From Haloimpatiens sp042688525 (GTDB taxonomy: Bacteria > Bacillota > Clostridia > Clostridiales > Clostridiaceae), in the NCBI RefSeq assembly GCF_042688525.2, contig NZ_JBHWAB010000001.1:3286001-3350000 (forward strand): DNA of 64,000 bases. The letters run 5' to 3'. The notes under the pieces were generated by a model. The model was not told the DNA's origin. It ran no database searches and saw only the letters and a list, made by a program, of their open reading frames with translations. The translations under genes were made by a program, and so were the position numbers. Positions 60,557 to 64,000 of the stretch are shown here, piece by piece. The stretch's first letter is position 1; each line of letters opens with the position of its first letter.

Positions 60557-62563
60557 TTATTCTACATAAAACTCAAATACATCATAATCCTCATAGCTAA
60601 ATTTTTCATACATACTTTTAGCTAAAACTAATATCTTATATAGACCTTTGTTAAAAGGAATATATGAATAATAATCTTTCTTACTATATTTTTGTACTAA
60701 AATCCATTCTCCTTTTTCCATTAAATAAAATTCGTATACAACATCTTTACCACCTTCACTTGTAACTGAAAGATTTATAGCTTCATTGCATACAAAATTT
60801 AATTTATTACTTCTAAGTTTAGTGTTGGTTACTGGAAAACAATCCTTGACCTGTAATTTAATGCATTTTTTACAATCATATTTTTCATTACTTTTCTCAT
60901 TTTTAGCTAATATATCTAATATATATACGCCCTTGTGTCTAGGAATCATTTCATATCTTTTATTCTTTAAAAACTCTGTTTCTTCTGCTATATGTCCATT
61001 TATTTTCAACATATACTTTACTTCTATTTCATTTGTATTCTGTGTAATAATATCAAAACAAATATTATCTCCTACCATATATGTTTCTTTTGGTGACATA
61101 AGTACATACTCAATATTAGCAGGTATATAATCTCTTGCTTCTATCGGTATTACTTCATGACTATCATACTGTCTCTTTGAATACTTATCCTTCACTCTTA
61201 CTTCTAATTCAAAATTACCACTTTCTTCAGGAGTGAAATTTACCCAATTACAATTTCCATAAGGTATCTTTTCTATATCTTCTCCGTTCTTTCTTACTAT
61301 AAAACCATATTTTAATTCTACTCCACCTTCAGCTATTACTTCTACAGTTATTGCTTCTTTTTTTAAATAAGTTTCCTTCTTGTCATATAAAATATCTTTA
61401 ATACTTACATCTTCTTTACTTATCTCATCTATATAAAATTCAATTTCATCTTTTACCTCATATTCCCCACTAAAACATTCATCTTTAACAAATAGTTTTA
61501 TTATATATTTACCACACTCTTCTGGCTTCCATATATATTTATTTAATTTTATGTAACCAGAATCTTCCCTTCTATTACCTTCAATTTTAAATCTATAAAC
61601 TAAATTTTCTCCACCTTTTGCTATTGCTTTTAGTTCTATTGGAGTACCACAAATTTGTGGTGAACTTAAATCCGTAGTAAATGCTTGAAGTTCTATTTCT
61701 TCATACTCTTTAACCCTATACATAATAACAGCTCTATCATCAAATTCCTTAGGGGAATACATATCTTTGGCAAGACAAAGTAATTTATACTCTCCACTTT
61801 CATTTTCTACAAAATTTACTGTTCTTTTAGTAGAATAATCTTGTATACATTCTGTATCTCCCATTGAATCTATTTTTATAAACTTGTATAATATCATTCT
61901 ATTATCATCATAACTTGCACTTATTTGAAACAATAATTCTTTTTTCTTTATAATTCTTTTGGTTAAACATTTAAAATCTCTTATCTCTACCTTTTTTAAA
62001 TTTTGAACATCAAAAGATATTGTATCAAAATCATCAAAGTTATTGTTAGAATCTAAATTTTTACACTCTACAAGTATCTCCTGTTTTCCAGATGATAAAA
62101 CAGTCCAGTTTAAAGTATTATCTGGTGAATACTCTTTGATTAATTCCCATTTGCCATCTTCTTTTATCCAATATCTGTACATTACTGGTATTTTATTTGA
62201 CTCTACTATTATCGTTATTTTATCTCCTATTTTTATATCTTTTTTGTCAATATATATATTTTTTATCATCTTTTGTTCCTGAATGTCTCCTATTATATAT
62301 TCTAATCTTGATATATAATCAAAACCTTTAGTACTTTCTTTCTCCTTAGCTTGTACCATTATTATATATTTACCATCTTCTTCTGGTTTCCATGATATGC
62401 TTCTTTCATTACTAAAATCTTTTAAAGTATTCCATGTACCATCTTTACCCACCAAAAACTTATAAATAAGATTATCATTATCTGGAGCATCTACTGATAA
62501 TGATATATCTTTACCCTTATCTTGAGGACTTTCTAAACTACATTTTACATCTATCTCATTCAT
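60557..62563 (-). CDS. Triple-tyrosine (Y_Y_Y) repeat protein
   Basis: 668-aa protein without signal peptide, built of seven Ig-like repeats of about 90-95 aa. Each ends in a G-x-Y-x-I/L-x-V-x-A/V-K motif: GKYIIMVQAKE, GKQEILVECKN, GEYKLLCLAKD, GKYIIKLFVKD, GNFELEVRVKD, GVYILDILAKN and GLYKILVLAKS, and each contains Y-K/R-F and W-x-P patterns. Start at ATG 62561-62563 after GGGGG. It lies 19 bp before the lytic transglycosylase gene in the same direction, so the two form an operon. Y_Y_Y domains often serve as sensors or carbohydrate-binding units; here it may scaffold peptidoglycan-linked proteins. No signal sequence is visible, so how it reaches the outside is unclear. Confidence 0.85.
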   Translation of the reverse strand: MNEIDVKCSLESPQDKGKDISLSVDAPDNDNLIYKFLVGKDGTWNTLKDFSNERSISWKPEEDGKYIIMVQAKEKESTKGFDYISRLEYIIGDIQEQKMIKNIYIDKKDIKIGDKITIIVESNKIPVMYRYWIKEDGKWELIKEYSPDNTLNWTVLSSGKQEILVECKNLDSNNNFDDFDTISFDVQNLKKVEIRDFKCLTKRIIKKKELLFQISASYDDNRMILYKFIKIDSMGDTECIQDYSTKRTVNFVENESGEYKLLCLAKDMYSPKEFDDRAVIMYRVKEYEEIELQAFTTDLSSPQICGTPIELKAIAKGGENLVYRFKIEGNRREDSGYIKLNKYIWKPEECGKYIIKLFVKDECFSGEYEVKDEIEFYIDEISKEDVSIKDILYDKKETYLKKEAITVEVIAEGGVELKYGFIVRKNGEDIEKIPYGNCNWVNFTPEESGNFELEVRVKDKYSKRQYDSHEVIPIEARDYIPANIEYVLMSPKETYMVGDNICFDIITQNTNEIEVKYMLKINGHIAEETEFLKNKRYEMIPRHKGVYILDILAKNEKSNEKYDCKKCIKLQVKDCFPVTNTKLRSNKLNFVCNEAINLSVTSEGGKDVVYEFYLMEKGEWILVQKYSKKDYYSYIPFNKGLYKILVLAKSMYEKFSYEDYDVFEFYVE

Positions 62564-62742
62564 AAATTCATCCCCCAATTATACCAAATTAAACTATGTA
62601 TACATATCTATTATACTATATTCCCATATTATGTAACAAGAATGTTTTTTAAATTTAATGCATTTAATAAACAATTCTAGAAGAATGTTCATTAATAAAT
62701 TATATGGTTTAGCAAAAAATATTATAAAGGAGTGATTTGATT

Positions 62743-62907
62743 ATGATTAAAGAATTTAATAACTATAATCCTAATTACACATATAATAAAAAGAATATAA
62801 CAATTGAAATGTCAAAATTAGGTTATCCAATAGTAGAACGTACAAATAATGGTCTTCTATATCCACAAGGGATACAAGATGATATTGATATGCCTGAATT
62901 TAAATAA
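62743..62907 (+). CDS. 54-aa small protein, unknown
   Basis: MIKEFNNYNPNYTYNKKNIT, then a tail with LGYPIVERTNNGLLYPQG and acidic C-terminus DDIDMPEFK. Strong AAAGGAGTG ribosome binding site 8 bp before ATG, and a palindromic terminator 46 bp after the stop, so it reads like a true single gene. Asn/Tyr-rich, no membrane helix. I do not recognise it. Confidence 0.7.
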   Translation: MIKEFNNYNPNYTYNKKNITIEMSKLGYPIVERTNNGLLYPQGIQDDIDMPEFK

Positions 62908-62953
62908 CTAGTTTTATTATATCATCCTTCTATAATTAAGTATATAATTCATT

Positions 62954-62981
62954 GAATTTCAAAAGCTAGCTTTTGAAATTC
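62954..62981 (+). terminator. Perfect 28-bp palindromic terminator
   Basis: GAATTTCAAAAGCT and AGCTTTTGAAATTC are perfect inverses; followed by TTTCTTGTTTTG on the plus strand. Terminates the 54-aa gene. Confidence 0.75.
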
Positions 62982-63028
62982 TTTCTTGTTTTGTATTTTA
63001 TTTTTTTATATTCTTTACTTTAAAATAA

Positions 63029-63057
63029 AAATTTCCGAAGCATCACTTCGGAAATTT
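63029..63057 (-). terminator. Terminator after the sugar permease operon
   Basis: AAATTTCCGAAG-TGATG-CTTCGGAAATTT on the minus strand with a following TTTTATTTT; 12-bp stem. Between this and the gene lies a short tandem run (ACTTTACACTTTATACT twice) at 63067-63108. Confidence 0.8.
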
Positions 63058-63066
63058 ATCTTCATT

Positions 63067-63108
63067 TAAACTTTACACTTTATACTTTACACTTTATACT
63101 TTTTACTT
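63067..63108. repeat. Short tandem repeat (ACTTTACACTTTAT-type)
   Basis: Three near copies of a 14-bp unit TTTACACTTTATAC, AT-rich. Just after the permease gene on its 3' side. Confidence 0.5.
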
Positions 63109-63113
63109 TTATT

Positions 63114-63983
63114 TTAGCCTTTTACTCCACCTGCCGTTAATCCAGAAACAATATATTTTTGAAATAACATAAATAATGTTGCTACTGGAAGTGCAACTAC
63201 CATAGCACCTGCACAAAATAGAGGATAAGGTATATTTCTAGGATTAGATGCCCAGTTATAAAGTCCCATTGCCAAAGTATATTGACTAGAAGACTTAACA
63301 AATATAAACGCAGTAGCAAATTCAGTCCATACAGTAGTAAAAACTATTAGTGCTGTAATAGCTATAGCTGGTGCTGCAAGAGGAAGCATTACATTAGTAA
63401 ATACTTGTATTTTAGACGCACCATCAACTATAGCCGCCTCTTCAAGAGACTTAGGTATTGTATCAAAATATCCTTTTAAATTCCAAATTCCAAAAGTCAT
63501 ATTTCCAGCTGTATATATCAAGATTATACCTATATATTTTCCTACCAATTTTAATTTTAACATCATTAAATATTGTGGTAATAGTGATGTTGTAATTGGA
63601 AGCATCATAACAATAAGGAAAAACATCATTCCTGCCTTTTTTCCTGGAAAATTAAATCTAGAATATGCATATGCTCCAAGCGCAACTAACCCCATTACAA
63701 TTAAAGTAGTAACACCAGCAAATATCAAACTATTTTTAAGCCATGTTAAAAAATTAGGATTATTAAATACTGAAATATAGTTTTTAAAAGAAAATTGAGC
63801 TGGTAACAACTTAATTGAAGAAGCGGAAAGTCCAACTGCTTTTCCATCAATGGAGGTTACTATTATCCACCAAATTGGAATCATAGAAAGTACTGTTATT
63901 ATTAATAATACAATATGGGTGAAAAAATGATCTATACGTCTTTTAGCTTTATTCCTAGATACTTTTTTAACCGCATTCTCCAT
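63114..63983 (-). CDS. Carbohydrate ABC transporter permease, MalG family
   Basis: 289-aa inner-membrane permease with six helices. EAA loop SLEEAAIVDGASKIQVFTNVMLPLAAP at about 187-211 (given as its parts EAA-x3-G-A-S and LPLAAP) contacts the ATPase. N-terminus is basic (VSRNKAKRRIDHFF). MalG/MsmG-type subunits import oligosaccharides; the MalF partner and binding protein should lie beyond the right edge, upstream in the operon. Substrate unknown. GGAGG ribosome binding site before ATG at 63981-63983. Confidence 0.92.
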   Translation of the reverse strand: MENAVKKVSRNKAKRRIDHFFTHIVLLIITVLSMIPIWWIIVTSIDGKAVGLSASSIKLLPAQFSFKNYISVFNNPNFLTWLKNSLIFAGVTTLIVMGLVALGAYAYSRFNFPGKKAGMMFFLIVMMLPITTSLLPQYLMMLKLKLVGKYIGIILIYTAGNMTFGIWNLKGYFDTIPKSLEEAAIVDGASKIQVFTNVMLPLAAPAIAITALIVFTTVWTEFATAFIFVKSSSQYTLAMGLYNWASNPRNIPYPLFCAGAMVVALPVATLFMLFQKYIVSGLTAGGVKG

Positions 63984-64000
63984 ATCGCTATACCTCCTCA

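Overview
The window is AT-rich chromosomal DNA (roughly 27 % GC by eye) from a Clostridium sensu stricto-like Firmicute. The support is strong GGAGG-type ribosome binding sites throughout, GTG/TTG starts, cell wall binding repeat 2 (CWB2) protein, gatCAB, pcrA-ligA, ECF-type transporter genes and a long dense tRNA array. A C. novyi / C. botulinum group III relative is possible but is not shown by the sequence itself.

Layout. 1-5.3 kb: 3' end of a CWB2 surface protein, DegV lipid-binding protein, an Fe-S membrane protein pair, a chemoreceptor fragment and a MATE exporter with its MerR regulator and a typical 19-bp-spacer operator. 6.2-9.8 kb: ECF sigma factor, small membrane protein (putative anti-sigma) and a three-gene ABC exporter. 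10.2-14 kb: small unknown gene and a SWIM-SNF2 helicase. 14-18.1 kb: a four-gene set (SGNH, DUF4358 lipoprotein, MBOAT, DHHW) that looks like an exopolysaccharide O-acetylation module. 18.6-26.2 kb: HAD phosphatase, HutD/Ves protein, a probable 6S-like ncRNA, L-lactate dehydrogenase, VanZ-RDD protein, truncated AAA-ATPase-like protein, cutC and an asparaginase-type Ntn hydrolase. 26.5-29.2 kb: GntR(YtrA)-controlled ABC transporter. 30-39.3 kb: polysaccharide deacetylase, CPBP protease, YitT, ECF S component, a decayed histidine kinase, LysM-CAP protein and several unknown membrane proteins, one with a homopolymer frameshift. 39.7-43.5 kb: a 128-bp direct repeat carrying half a tRNA-Arg, a 5'-truncated ABC gene, then 22 tRNA genes on the minus strand arranged as a roughly 960-bp tandem duplication. 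43.6-64 kb: YfcE phosphoesterase, RdgB, an unknown 466-aa protein, gatCAB, a phosphodiester glycosidase (NAGPA) surface protein, ligA, pcrA, a YerC regulator, an RsuA-type pseudouridine synthase, lytic transglycosylase, a seven-repeat Y_Y_Y protein, a 54-aa small ORF and a sugar ABC permease cut by the window edge region.

The main unexpected feature is a family of about 14 long-palindrome elements (about 63-473 bp) with terminal inverted repeats (YTCAACTTTCGCAG). All five of the best full-length copies are flanked by 6-8 bp direct repeats of the form TTA-N-TAA, as expected of target-site duplications, so this is a MITE-like mobile family. Many copies sit exactly at the TAA stop codon of the neighbouring gene, adding a large stem-loop to its 3' end while leaving the protein intact. 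I also see evidence for a small RNA gene at 58.7-58.8 kb and for a collapsed tRNA-Arg relic inside the tRNA array.
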